A stretch of DNA of 64,000 bases from Bacillus sp. REN3. GTDB taxonomy: Bacteria; Bacillota; Bacilli; Bacillales; Cytobacillaceae. A model generated the notes under the pieces. It made no database searches. It saw only the letters and a program-made list of their open reading frames with translations, and had not been told where the DNA came from. Numbering within the stretch: position 1 is the first letter of the stretch; each line of letters starts with the position of its first letter. This document shows, in pieces, positions 55,922-64,000 of this stretch. The stretch spans positions 62,001-126,000 of the forward strand of contig NZ_JAERSD010000011.1 of NCBI RefSeq assembly GCF_017912555.1, read 5' to 3'. A program made the position numbers and the translations under genes.

Positions 55922-56599
55922 ATGCCGTATTCAATCTATCTTGTTGAAGATGAAATGAATTTGAATCAAGTGCTGACTGCATATCTTGATCAGGAAGGAT
56001 GGAATGTGACGTCCTTCAGAGATGGTTCAGCCGCCCGCACACATATCGAGGACACGCCACATCTGTGGATTCTCGACATCATGCTACCCGGTGTGGATGG
56101 TTATCAGCTCCTGAAGGAAATTAAGGCATTTTGTCGGAAGACACCTGTGATTTTTATTAGCGCCAGAGATGCTGACCTGGATAGAGTACTCGGTTTGGAA
56201 ATGGGCAGTGATGATTACCTTGCAAAGCCTTTTTTGCCAAGGGAATTGGTAGTAAGAGCCAAAAAGCTTCTTGAACGGGTTTACGGTCAGGGGAGCCCTC
56301 AATCCAACTACATTTATGGTCACTATAGTATTTTTGAAGAACAAAGGCTGGTCCTGGATGGGAATACCCCTATTCAACTTACTTCAAAAGAATTTGATAT
56401 ATTGCTCCTTTTCATTAAGAACATTGGACGAGCATTCGGACGGGAAGATATTCTTTACAAGGTATGGGGGAAGGATTATTTTGGATCTGACCGTGTTGTG
56501 GATGATCTTGTAAGAAGATTAAGAAAGAAAGTTCCTGACTTTAAACTGGAGACGATTTATGGATATGGGTACAGGCTGGTGGAGTCAGATGAAAAATAA
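55922..56599 (+). CDS. cssR: two-component response regulator CssR (OmpR family)
   Basis: A 225-residue response regulator. The receiver has YLVEDEMNLNQVLTAYLDQE, the phosphorylated Asp in LWILDIMLPGVDGYQ and the Lys in DDYLAKPFLPREL. The winged-helix domain ends RVVDDLVRRLRKKVPDFKLE and TIYGYGYRLVES. HLWILDIMLPG, FISARDAD and DYFGSDRVVDDLVRRLR match B. subtilis CssR, which answers secretion stress and turns on htrA/htrB. GGAGGGG precedes ATG 55922. It overlaps cssS by 11 bases. Confidence 0.9.
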   Translation: MPYSIYLVEDEMNLNQVLTAYLDQEGWNVTSFRDGSAARTHIEDTPHLWILDIMLPGVDGYQLLKEIKAFCRKTPVIFISARDADLDRVLGLEMGSDDYLAKPFLPRELVVRAKKLLERVYGQGSPQSNYIYGHYSIFEEQRLVLDGNTPIQLTSKEFDILLLFIKNIGRAFGREDILYKVWGKDYFGSDRVVDDLVRRLRKKVPDFKLETIYGYGYRLVESDEK

Positions 56600-57914
56600 G
56601 CCGATATTCGCTCAAATCTCCTTTTTATTTGCAGTTCTCATCCTTTTGATTGGCTTGATTATCAGCACAATGGTGCCATCGATATTACGAGGCTTTTTTA
56701 CTGATGAAATATACAGGACAATAGAAGAAAGCCAGGAATTAACGACAAGGATCAACCGGAATGGGATGATGATGGGCGGAGGAATGGCGATGCGGTCCGT
56801 CCAGCATGTTTTCCTGGATGAAGACGGCCAGGTTGTTGGAGGAAGGGCGTTTTCTGAAAAGGTACTTTCCAATTTTTTAAAACAGGGCATTGAACAGAAA
56901 GAATCCTCCAAGCGATACGAAATGCAGATTGATAACAAAAAGATGCTTTATGTCGTTTCAAAAAAGGATATCGGGGGTATGCCCGTATTCCAGATCTCCT
57001 TCATGATGGATACTTATCGGAGTGAACTTGTCAGCACTCTCTTGAAAAAACTCTATCTGATGCTGCTCATTGCCCTTGCTGCCGGAATGCTTCTTTCATT
57101 CCTGTTCGCTAATTGGATGGTCAGGCCAATCAATTTGATGAAAGAACATGTACTGAATTACGCTTCACGGAAATGGGACAAGCCACTCAACTTGAATCGC
57201 GGTGACGAAATTGGAATACTTGCTGACTCGATCGAAAAAATGCGCAGGCAATTAAAGGAGCAGGATGAATCGCAGCAAACCTTGCTCCAAAACGTATCGC
57301 ATGATTTAAAGACACCTGTTATGGTCATCCGAAGCTATGCTGAAGCATTGAAAGAAAAAATCTATCCAGCAGGCACACCGGAAGCCACTGGTGAAATCAT
57401 CGAAAAGGAAGCTGCTGGCCTTGAAAAAAAGGTAAGGGACTTAATTTATCTTACAAAACTCGACTATTTGCGGCGGACGAACCCCGAGTACACCCAATTC
57501 CCATTGGTTGAACTAGCGAGCGAGGTTGAAGGGCGCCTCCGTCCTGTCCACTCTCCAATCTTGTTCACACTTGATGCGGATGACGAAATACTGTTCCGCG
57601 GAAACAAGGAACAGATGAAGGTGCTATTTGAAAATTTGATCGAAAACGCATATAAATTCGCAGAATCCCGCATTACTCTTTCCATCAAGCAGGATGAGAA
57701 GAAAGTCTTGATTAGCTGCCATAATGATGGCAGAGCTATCCCGGAAGAGAAAATTAAAAATCTCTTCAAGCCTTTTGTAAAAGGCGAGAACGGAAACTTT
57801 GGCCTGGGGCTTGCAATCATTTCACAAATCACAGATATGCATAAGGGAACAATTAGCGTTATGAATCAACGTGGCGGGGTAAGTTTTTACTTTGAATTTC
57901 CAATCCAGTATTGA
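56589..57914 (+). CDS. cssS: two-component sensor kinase CssS
   Basis: A 441-residue membrane kinase with two membrane helices (ISFLFAVLILLIGLIISTMV; LMLLIALAAGMLLSFLFANW) around a 130-residue external sensor. HAMP is followed by the H-box LLQNVSHDLKTPVMVIRSYA, N-box LFENLIENAYKFAES and G2 FGLGLAI. SVQHVFLDEDGQ in the sensor and the kinase core match CssS. The loop NRNGMMMGGGMAMRS is absent from B. subtilis CssS as I recall it. Start ATG 56589 follows GGTGGAG and lies in the end of cssR. Confidence 0.88.
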   Translation: MKNKPIFAQISFLFAVLILLIGLIISTMVPSILRGFFTDEIYRTIEESQELTTRINRNGMMMGGGMAMRSVQHVFLDEDGQVVGGRAFSEKVLSNFLKQGIEQKESSKRYEMQIDNKKMLYVVSKKDIGGMPVFQISFMMDTYRSELVSTLLKKLYLMLLIALAAGMLLSFLFANWMVRPINLMKEHVLNYASRKWDKPLNLNRGDEIGILADSIEKMRRQLKEQDESQQTLLQNVSHDLKTPVMVIRSYAEALKEKIYPAGTPEATGEIIEKEAAGLEKKVRDLIYLTKLDYLRRTNPEYTQFPLVELASEVEGRLRPVHSPILFTLDADDEILFRGNKEQMKVLFENLIENAYKFAESRITLSIKQDEKKVLISCHNDGRAIPEEKIKNLFKPFVKGENGNFGLGLAIISQITDMHKGTISVMNQRGGVSFYFEFPIQY

Positions 57915-58064
57915 TTACTCCTCCTAAACCATGCTTTCTAAACTATCAAACACTTTACATCCTTTCAGTTGTTTAATGGTTTTTTTGGAAAAAGGAGGAA
58001 AAATACACCTCCTTCACGAATATATAAGATCGAGACCATAATAGAGAAAGGGGTATCGATCATT

Positions 58065-58667
58065 TTGGGGGTACACAATACTGACAAATGGAGCAGTTTG
58101 ATGATAACTGCTGCTGTTATAATGTTTTTCGCAGCAATGCCAATTGGCATCTTTATTGTGACATTCGTACATCAGTCATTCTATTTGGACAAAAGCCAGT
58201 GGTTTTTTGATAGCCCGATATCTTCCTTCATAGTCATGGTAGGCATGCTTTTTTCCATACCACTGCTACTTATCATTATCGCAATCTATATGTCGAGGAC
58301 TGAGGAATCAAGAAGGAGAAATACGATTGTTTTGGCGGCAACCTTCGTGACAATTCTGATCATGTCGGTGATTGGCTACCTGTCTTTGGACAACTATTAC
58401 TATATCGACCGAAAGGGAATTCATTATGATGAATTATGGAAGCTTGAAACGATTAGTTATTCCTGGGCCGAATTAACCTCAGTCAAACAGGTCAATATCA
58501 ATGATGGAGGAACATTGAAGCCTGAAAAAATAATTTTCACTTACGGCACCGAAAAAATCGATCTTCCACTATCTCCGAAGCTGAGGAATGAAATCGAGCC
58601 TGTCATGAGGTTTATTGAAAATGAAAAAGGAATAAGGCTGGACATGGAAACAATTGAAAAAGACTGA
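58065..58667 (+). CDS. membrane protein of unknown function (about 200 aa)
   Basis: Three membrane helices (MITAAVIMFFAAMPIGIFIV; FIVMVGMLFSIPLLLIIIAI; NTIVLAATFVTILIMSVIGY) precede a soluble C-terminal part (YYYIDRKGIHYDELWKLETI; YSWAELTSVKQVNI) with the strand pattern of a PH-like domain. The open frame begins at 57969 but nothing there has a ribosome-binding site; TTG 58065, 11 bases after AAAGGGG, is my choice and is uncertain. Lies behind cssS, same strand, without obvious link. Confidence 0.68.
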   Translation: MGVHNTDKWSSLMITAAVIMFFAAMPIGIFIVTFVHQSFYLDKSQWFFDSPISSFIVMVGMLFSIPLLLIIIAIYMSRTEESRRRNTIVLAATFVTILIMSVIGYLSLDNYYYIDRKGIHYDELWKLETISYSWAELTSVKQVNINDGGTLKPEKIIFTYGTEKIDLPLSPKLRNEIEPVMRFIENEKGIRLDMETIEKD

Positions 58668-58985
58668 ATCAAAGCCCTTCTACTGGAGAGAGCCACCGAA
58701 AAAAGGCCCTTTATCCAGCCAAGAGTTGGATAAATTTTAAAAAATGAAATAACTTCCAAAGACCTGCATTGAAATTATCAAGCAATATTGGAAAGAAATA
58801 TGATCAAAATCACCCCCAAGGCTGTTCGCTGACAGCCTTTTCTTTATGTCAAAATCTGAGGTTAGTAAAGAGATAAGAAAAATTTTTAAAGAGTGGTTCA
58901 ACATGGTGGCTCTATGGCGGTTAATATTTTTTGTCTTTACTTAAGAATATATCGTATAAAGAGATATTAAGAAAAAGGGGGCATT
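58668..58985. other. intergenic with one terminator
   Basis: Holds a hairpin terminator at 58818-58843 (AAGGCTGT with ACAGCCTT, then TTTCTTT). No gene seen; the right end is the upstream region of the MarR-like gene (AAGGGGG at about 58975). Confidence 0.6.
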
Positions 58986-59270
58986 GTGACTCTAAAGAAC
59001 ACAATAAGTAATATTAATGAAAATTGGACTGATATTTATCATGCACTCCACTATGTCCATCAAGAAAATATTCCACACCAAGCTATACGATTGTTGAAGC
59101 ACATAGAAAAGCAGCAAGTAACAACGATAGGCAATTTAGCTGCACATTTAAGTGTCTCTCACAATACAGCTTCTGAACACATTAAAAGGCTGATTAAAAA
59201 GGCTTGGTATCATGATCGCAGTAATTTCACTGAAAGCATCTTTTTTGTTATTTTTAACGATGGGATTTAG
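58986..59270 (+). pseudogene. truncated MarR-family regulator
   Basis: A 94-codon frame whose first 76 residues are a normal MarR winged-helix start: WTDIYHALHYVHQENIPHQA, TTIGNLAAHLSVSHNTASEH and IKRLIKK. Where family members continue with the wing (GLVxxxRSxxDxR), the frame turns into AWYHDRSNFTESIFFVIFND and stops. The overlapping frame from ATG 59212 encodes a 42-residue hydrophobic peptide (LKASFLLFLTMGFSVAGWGV), so a deletion seems to have joined a regulator head to part of a membrane-protein gene. The protein is probably not a working repressor because wing and dimer helix are lost. Confidence 0.6.
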
Positions 59271-59659
59271 TGTTGCTGGGTGGGGAGTTTTTTTGATAGT
59301 CCAAAACTTTAAAGAAGGTAGCACCTTTTTTATGATTTGATTTGTGAATTAAAGTTATCGGAACAAAACTGTTGTTTTTCCTGGTTCTGTCTTTTTCAGT
59401 ATTCCAGAAGATTTCAAAAAAACATCTCAAGAAGGAATTAATACCGAATTAGCCTTTGAAAAGTTTTCTTTCGCAAATAACCCCTAGAATGCTCAATACT
59501 CATTTGGATATTTTTATTATTCTATTCTAATTTTAATTGGCCAATAAAGAAGGGAAATAAAAAATAGATAGCATGAATGATAATGAATGATTCTTCCCGT
59601 AAGAAGCAACCGAAACACCCTGGGAACGATCGAAGCCAAAAATAGGAGGAATCCGGCGC
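59271..59659. other. AT-rich intergenic stretch
   Basis: Apart from the tail of the 42-codon hydrophobic ORF (to 59340) I see no gene. The sequence is AT-rich and lacks clear hairpins. Confidence 0.4.
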
Positions 59660-60112
59660 TCAGCGTCTGGATTCCCTAATAATGTATTGAAATGCATAAC
59701 CCATGATGGAAAAGAGGTAAATAGCAGCAAAAAAGTATATTGGAATCAGCCGTTCCAATTCATACACCTTCAACCTCTTAAATAATGCGCTAGCTGGAAA
59801 AGCAAGTAAATAATCAAGTACGAAGTTAACACCTAAGTATTTCCATATACTGCCGTAAGACAATTGGAATACCCAAAGTGTTGCTGCAATAAAAGGACCC
59901 AGTACAAAAGAAAGATCATTAAATATCTTGGCTGCTGTTCCACCGGCTACTCGCCAAAGATTTAAAGGCTTGGATAAAACTAACAGGATGGACACAAGTG
60001 AACTTATAAAAATTACTACCGGAAAAAAACGTCGAAACGAATGTTTTGGATACATAAGTAAAGATGACCAGGAAATGAGGACCATCCCTGTTCTTAATAA
60101 ATTAGCGACCAT
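59660..60112 (-). CDS. small integral membrane protein (150 aa)
   Basis: A 150-residue protein with about four membrane helices (RFFPVVIFISSLVSILLVLS; FNDLSFVLGPFIAATLWVF; YLGVNFVLDYLLAFPASALF; LIPIYFFAAIYLFSIMGYAF). AAAGGAGAG precedes ATG 60112; the frame is open to 60142. Not recognised. Such proteins are numerous in Bacillaceae and this one has no informative neighbours. Confidence 0.7.
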   Translation of the reverse strand: MVANLLRTGMVLISWSSLLMYPKHSFRRFFPVVIFISSLVSILLVLSKPLNLWRVAGGTAAKIFNDLSFVLGPFIAATLWVFQLSYGSIWKYLGVNFVLDYLLAFPASALFKRLKVYELERLIPIYFFAAIYLFSIMGYAFQYIIRESRR

Positions 60113-60297
60113 AATGGCTCTCCTTTCTGTTTCTGGGATCAAAAAAATGTGTCAGGATTGTTTGCGCATTTTATAGTTTCTCCATAAATAAAAAAACTAA
60201 AAGCAATAGCGCGTAAATTATTGGAATTGTTTTTCCTAATGGTGTATCCTGTAAGTGAATTACCCACAACTTTTGTCCTGTTGAGGAGAATTGCCTT

Positions 60298-60435
60298 ATG
60301 ATCAGCGAAGAGGAAAAATGGATTTTCATAAGAGAACTGCGTCGCTTGATTGATGACTATCAAAAATGTCCTGATACCGAGTTCCGGGAACAGATCCATG
60401 AGGAAATCATGCAGCTAATAAGTGTTATTGATTGA
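60298..60435 (+). CDS. small acidic hypothetical protein (45 aa)
   Basis: A 45-residue helical protein starting MISEEEKWIFIRELRRLIDD. GAGGAGA lies eight bases before ATG 60298. The pattern LRRLIDDYQKCPDTEFREQI suggests two amphipathic helices, like small Spo0E- or anti-repressor-type peptides, but no motif proves it. It lies 120 bp before the RsbR-like gene on the same strand. Confidence 0.5.
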   Translation: MISEEEKWIFIRELRRLIDDYQKCPDTEFREQIHEEIMQLISVID

Positions 60436-60556
60436 GAGCCGCTGACCCAGCAGCTGGCAAACCTGACCATTAATGACTATACAAAAAGGCAGGAAGCGGT
60501 TAAGATTAAGACAATACTATCAGTATAGTTCTTATATTAGGGAGGATACTTAATCA

Positions 60557-61018
60557 TTGGAAAATCGGCTGTTAGAACTTGAACAAAAGATTCATGATTA
60601 TGAAACAATCATTTCCGAGATGTCCGCGCCTGTCATTCCTTCAATCGTTCCCGAAACGGTTCTTGTTCCTATCACAGGGATGATCAGAGCAGAGCGTTTT
60701 GAAAAAATCAGGACAAAACTCCTCAACTATGTTAAAAATAAAGAAATTGAAACTGCAATCGTGGATTTAACAGATATTACTGAAGATAAGGTAGAAAATG
60801 TATGTCTTGAAGAGGTAGGGAAAGAATTGCATCTTCTTTCTTTGGCTTTATCCATGATGGGTGTCAGAACTTTATTTGTTGGATTGAATCCCATGCTGGT
60901 GAAACGAATCGTGCTTAATGGGATACATCTCGATGCACAAACATTTTCAACTTTCCAATCGGCACTGCAGCATTTAATGAAGGAAAAAGGATTGGAATTC
61001 AGGAAAATAGATGAATAG
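60557..61018 (+). CDS. STAS-domain protein, RsbR-like
   Basis: A 153-residue protein: a short helix (LLELEQKIHDYETIISEMSA), then a STAS domain beginning PVIPSIVPETVLVPITGMIR as in RsbR C-terminal halves. The non-haem globin sensor of full RsbR is absent. The site equivalent to the phosphorylated Thr in RsbR (VDT) reads VEN, so RsbT could not use it. Start TTG 60557 after AGGGAGG. It might pack with RsbS as a silent stressosome subunit; this is inference. Confidence 0.8.
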   Translation: MENRLLELEQKIHDYETIISEMSAPVIPSIVPETVLVPITGMIRAERFEKIRTKLLNYVKNKEIETAIVDLTDITEDKVENVCLEEVGKELHLLSLALSMMGVRTLFVGLNPMLVKRIVLNGIHLDAQTFSTFQSALQHLMKEKGLEFRKIDE

Positions 61019-61047
61019 CAAATGCCCGCAAAGAGCGGGCATTTTGC
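61019..61047. terminator. bidirectional terminator
   Basis: AATGCCCGC (61021-61029) pairs with GCGGGCATT (61035-61043) between the convergent STAS and CBS genes. Confidence 0.88.
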
Positions 61048-61050
61048 TTT

Positions 61051-61476
61051 TTATGCTTTTCGTTCAGATGGGGCTGAGATTCCTTCAAGTGCTTCACCAG
61101 CTTCAACATCAAGCTGTTCTGTTACGGCAAGGTCGCCTAATGATACAATTTCCATCAGTTTTCCATCATCCACGATTGGCAAGCGGCGGATTTGGACGTC
61201 AGCCATTAGGTCAGCTGCTTCTTGTGCGGTCGTATGGATTGTTCCTCGTACAGGATCCTTGGTCATCACTTCAGATATAGGTGTATCGAGGGATACATTC
61301 TTCGCAACTGCCTTGAGGACAATGTCCCTATCTGTCGCCATTCCTTTAAGCTGGTTGTTTTCACAAATTGGAATGGCACCAACATCCAGTTCCCTCATTT
61401 TTGCAGCCACGTCATGGATGGTGCTATCAGGGCTGCAAAATTCGACGTTTTTTGTCATTACCTTTTCTATCTTCAT
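61051..61476 (-). CDS. CBS-domain pair protein (YhcV-like)
   Basis: A 141-residue protein made of two CBS domains: KVMTKNVEFCSPDSTIHDVA, DVGAIPICENNQLKGMATDR-D, then VMTKDPVRGTIHTTAQEAAD and IRRLPIVDDGKLMEIVSLGD. CBS pairs bind adenine nucleotides and report energy state. GGAGGGTGATCC precedes ATG 61476. Single gene; B. subtilis YhcV is the nearest relative I know. Confidence 0.9.
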   Translation of the reverse strand: MKIEKVMTKNVEFCSPDSTIHDVAAKMRELDVGAIPICENNQLKGMATDRDIVLKAVAKNVSLDTPISEVMTKDPVRGTIHTTAQEAADLMADVQIRRLPIVDDGKLMEIVSLGDLAVTEQLDVEAGEALEGISAPSERKA

Positions 61477-61609
61477 AGGATCACCCTCCTTGTCTTACTT
61501 TGAAATTTACCCGATCAGGCTTAAGTAAAACTGTTCGTTTTTTGGAAGGTTCGTTGATAGAATGATTATCAAAGGGTTTTTATACTTATGAAAGAGGGGA
61601 AATACCAAC

Positions 61610-62635
61610 ATGATTGATTTGAGAAGTGATACAGTCACGAAACCGACTGAAGAAATGAGAAAAGCAATGTATGAGGCAGAGGTTGGCGATGATGTATATC
61701 AAGAAGACCCGACGGTCAAGAATCTTGAGGAAACGGCAGCTGACATACTTGGAAAAGAAGATGCTTTATATGTGACCAGTGGAACCCAAGGGAATCAAAT
61801 TGCTGTCCTCACTCATTGCCGTCCAGGTGAGGAGCTATTGCTTGAGGCCGAATCCCATATCTTTTTTTACGAATCAGGTGCGGTTGCGGCGCTGGCAGGT
61901 GTCCAGACACGAACTGTAAAAGGGATTCGCGGGGCGATGGAGCCCCAAAAAGTACTTGAGGCAATCCGTACAGATGATATCCACTTTCCTGAGACGGGTC
62001 TCATCTGCCTTGAAAATACCCATAATCGTGCAGGCGGGGCAGTTATTCCAGTTGGAAACATGGCAGAGATTTACAAAATCGCACAAGCAAGCAAGGTACC
62101 TGTCCATTTGGACGGAGCAAGGCTGTTCAACGCAGCAGCAGCGGCAAATGTGGATGTAAAAGAATTTAGCAATTATGCAGATTCCGTCCAGGTCTGCTTA
62201 TCAAAAGGCTTGGGAGCACCTGTAGGCTCTATTATCGCTGGAAGCACCGAATTCATAGGGAATGCAAGAAAATGGCGCAAGCGGCTTGGAGGCGGAATGA
62301 GACAGGCCGGAGTCATTGCTGCACCTGGGTTGATCGCATTGACAAAAATGAGGGAAAGACTGGAAGAAGACCACGTTAATGCCAGGATGCTTGCTGATGG
62401 AATTACAGCTATACCAGGCATTGAAATCACAAGCCAGCCGGAAACGAATATCGTTGTAGCCGATGTAGCAGGATTGAACTTGACCTCTGAAGTGTTTGTC
62501 GAATTGCTTTGGAAAGAAGGAGTCATCGCCGGTACATTCGGAGCGACATCCGTTCGTTTCGTCACTCATTATGACGTTCCAAGAAATGATATCCATAAAG
62601 CAATTGATGCCATTGCAAGAGCAGCACGCCATTAA
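61610..62635 (+). CDS. low-specificity L-threonine aldolase
   Basis: A 341-residue fold-type I PLP enzyme that splits L-threonine or allo-threonine into glycine and acetaldehyde. The start IDLRSDTVTKPTEEMRKAMY and GDDVYQEDPT are diagnostic; the PLP-binding Lys lies in CLSKGLGAPVGS and the Asp partner in VHLDGARLFNAA. AGAGGGGAA precedes ATG 61610. It provides glycine or degrades threonine. Single gene. Confidence 0.94.
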   Translation: MIDLRSDTVTKPTEEMRKAMYEAEVGDDVYQEDPTVKNLEETAADILGKEDALYVTSGTQGNQIAVLTHCRPGEELLLEAESHIFFYESGAVAALAGVQTRTVKGIRGAMEPQKVLEAIRTDDIHFPETGLICLENTHNRAGGAVIPVGNMAEIYKIAQASKVPVHLDGARLFNAAAAANVDVKEFSNYADSVQVCLSKGLGAPVGSIIAGSTEFIGNARKWRKRLGGGMRQAGVIAAPGLIALTKMRERLEEDHVNARMLADGITAIPGIEITSQPETNIVVADVAGLNLTSEVFVELLWKEGVIAGTFGATSVRFVTHYDVPRNDIHKAIDAIARAARH

Positions 62636-62723
62636 CGGCCGTCGGCATCATTTGATATGAAAACAGTGTATCTATATAATTGAAATATATTTTCAAATAT
62701 TAGGAGAAATGGAGGGATTAGGT

Positions 62724-63029
62724 ATGTATGTTGTGCATTCAACTGTTAGGGTACCAGAGGGGAAATCTGAAGAAATTATTGGAATCTACCGGAATCGATC
62801 CAGGCGGGTCGATAGATTCAACGGGTTTCTATCCTTCCAATTACTTCAAAATGAACAAATTCCAACAGAATTGACTGTCCAGATTTGCTGGGAAACGAAG
62901 GAAGCATATCTCGATTACATAAAAAGTGAAGCATATAAAATGGTTCATCAACTTGAAAAAAACTATCCCGATCAGGAGCTTGCATCCATTAAGCCGAGGG
63001 TTCAGAGGTATAAGGTGGTGGCAAAATGA
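62724..63029 (+). CDS. antibiotic-biosynthesis-monooxygenase-fold (ABM/IsdG-like) protein
   Basis: A 101-residue ferredoxin-like-fold protein. MYVVHSTVRVPEGKSEEIIG, FNGFLSFQLLQNEQIPTELT and WETKEAYLDYIKSEAYKMVH fit the ABM superfamily that includes the haem-degrading HmoB/IsdG. The catalytic Asn/His/Trp of IsdG are not all present, so haem breakdown is uncertain. GGAGGGATTAGGT before ATG 62724 fixes the start. It overlaps the next gene by four bases and heads a three-gene operon. Confidence 0.78.
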   Translation: MYVVHSTVRVPEGKSEEIIGIYRNRSRRVDRFNGFLSFQLLQNEQIPTELTVQICWETKEAYLDYIKSEAYKMVHQLEKNYPDQELASIKPRVQRYKVVAK

Positions 63030-63382
63030 AACAGCCAACAATTGAAAAGATCATTGATAAAGTAACGGAAGACATTTTCCGTGACGATCCGGCTCTCCTC
63101 GAGAAATACGGGGAGCGGGGAAAACAGAAATGTCGCGAAGACAACGAACATCATTTAAGGCATCTTGCTACAGCGCATTCTCTTCGAGAGGGTGGTTCGT
63201 TTATTGATTATGCCCATTGGCTTAATGGAATCCTTACTGCAAGAGGAATGAAAACAGAGCATTTAATTGAGAACTTCGAAAGGCTGAAGGTTGCATTTGA
63301 GACACAAGACATTGAGGAGGATTTGTCGCTCTACCGGGAATATCTTAACAGGGCGATTGAATCCCTGAAAAAAGATGAATGA
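63026..63382 (+). CDS. hypothetical protein (118 aa) in a B12-sensor operon
   Basis: A 118-residue all-helical protein with many His residues (REDNEHHLRHLATAHSLREG; DYAHWLNGILTARGMKTEHL). The His-rich helices suggest a metal- or cofactor-binding helical sensor, similar in size and helix pattern to the phycobilisome/globin-like sensor units of stress proteins. ATG 63026 overlaps the previous stop (ATGA). The B12-binding gene follows after 25 bp. No named family recognised. Confidence 0.72.
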   Translation: MKQPTIEKIIDKVTEDIFRDDPALLEKYGERGKQKCREDNEHHLRHLATAHSLREGGSFIDYAHWLNGILTARGMKTEHLIENFERLKVAFETQDIEEDLSLYREYLNRAIESLKKDE

Positions 63383-63407
63383 ATAAAAGGAATCGAGGTG
63401 ATCGGAC

Positions 63408-64000
63408 GTGGAGGAAATTGCCAAGAAGCTCGCTGGCTTGCTTCTTGAAGGAGATCAGCAGGGAGCATGGGAACTCATAAAGGTTGAAAGTCTTTTGGGC
63501 AAGGACAGTCTCCATATCTATGAAAGGGTTTTGACACCTGCTATGAGGCATATCGGTTTCCTATGGGAGTCTAATGAAATCACTGTTGCCGATGAACACC
63601 TCGCTACTTCTACTTGTGACTTCATCCTTGCGCGGTATCTTTGGCATAAGCAAAAAGAATCCCCAACTGCTGTCATTCCAAAAAAAGTAATGTTCCTTTG
63701 TGTCGAGAAGGAGCAGCATTATTTAGGCTTGAAGATGGCCAGTCAGTTATTCAGCGAAGCAGGATGGAGGACACGGTTCCATGGTCCTAATCTCCCGTTG
63801 GATTATGTTAGGAAGGCAGCGGAAGAATGGCAGCCTGACGTTATTTGTATCTCGTTTTCAATCATTTACCATGCTGAGTACCTTGTCACATATATATCGG
63901 AACTTGAAGCCTTGCCATTACGGCCAACTGTAATCGTCGGGGGGAGACTTGTCGGCAAATACAATTTTGACCGCTATCGCTCCGAGAGGACAATATTAAC
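63408..64000 (+). CDS. CarH-like cobalamin-binding protein (partial, runs off the right edge)
   Basis: At least 197 residues; the stop lies outside. Residues 1 to about 85 form a B12-binding helical bundle with the motif W-x9-E-H (WESNEITVADEHLA), the signature of CarH-type photoreceptor domains. From about 100 a Rossmann B12 domain begins, with E-Q-H-Y-L-G (ExHxxG), whose His would bind cobalt. Unlike CarH there is no N-terminal MerR domain, so output must come from the missing C-terminus or a partner. GTG 63408 follows GAGGTGATC. Light or B12 sensing is inferred from motifs. Confidence 0.85.
   Translation, partial: MEEIAKKLAGLLLEGDQQGAWELIKVESLLGKDSLHIYERVLTPAMRHIGFLWESNEITVADEHLATSTCDFILARYLWHKQKESPTAVIPKKVMFLCVEKEQHYLGLKMASQLFSEAGWRTRFHGPNLPLDYVRKAAEEWQPDVICISFSIIYHAEYLVTYISELEALPLRPTVIVGGRLVGKYNFDRYRSERTIL

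Overview
The window reads as chromosome of a low-GC, spore-forming Bacillaceae (a Mesobacillus- or Cytobacillus-like Bacillus). The grounds are strong AGGAGG ribosome-binding sites, many TTG and GTG starts, Bacillus-only families (DUF3900, DUF3892, DUF1657/DUF421, YneR, CssRS, RsbS/RsbT, a KinB-type kinase), an S-box leader and typical intergenic Bacillaceae repeats. I see no rRNA, tRNA, CRISPR array, prophage or intact insertion sequence. The genus is inference.

Layout. 0-14.7 kb: a nonsense-interrupted CYP152 P450 at the edge, a sirtuin, an S66 LD-carboxypeptidase, gamma-glutamyltransferase, a TetR/MFS drug-efflux pair, a GDSL esterase, a MATE exporter, a VanW lipoprotein and a pseudogene with two lesions. 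14.9-22.8 kb: an S-box-controlled methionine operon on the minus strand (metI-metC-yitJ-metH). 22.9-30.9 kb: an M4 protease, a cstA / cory-CC-star / ArsA-type ATPase cluster, a membrane-anchored thermonuclease and a KinB-like kinase. 31-38.7 kb: a cold-shock protein, sbcD-sbcC, DUF3900, an M42 aminopeptidase and DUF3892. 39-45.5 kb: a nucleotidyltransferase, type II pantothenate kinase, selB, a thioredoxin-like gene with an in-frame UGA, a methyltransferase and a HIT protein. 45.9-51.9 kb: an ECF sigma/anti-sigma pair, a YneR protein, a radical SAM protein and a DUF1657/DUF1657/2Duf spore cluster. 52-64 kb: a LysM-NlpC/P60 hydrolase, rsbS-rsbT, cssR-cssS with a Met-rich secreted protein, an RsbR-like STAS protein, a CBS protein, threonine aldolase, and an operon ending in a CarH-like B12-binding protein cut by the window edge.

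The most interesting element is a selenocysteine module at 41.2-43.6 kb. The elongation factor gene selB converges on a 109-codon thioredoxin-like gene (minus strand, 43280-43609). Its UGA codon 29 sits exactly where the first cysteine of the CxxC redox motif belongs, giving U-S-V-C. A hairpin with a GGU apical loop lies 26 nt after the UGA, as expected for a bacterial SECIS element. An ORF caller that treats UGA as stop sees only the last 79 codons and would lose the active site.

Other points of interest are two arrays of one 52-bp hairpin repeat in opposite orientation 30 kb apart, three copies of a GC-rich dispersed repeat in different stages of decay, the cstA / cory-CC-star / ArsA linkage, a Met-rich motif shared by a secreted protein and the sensor loop of its neighbouring kinase, and five broken or truncated genes.
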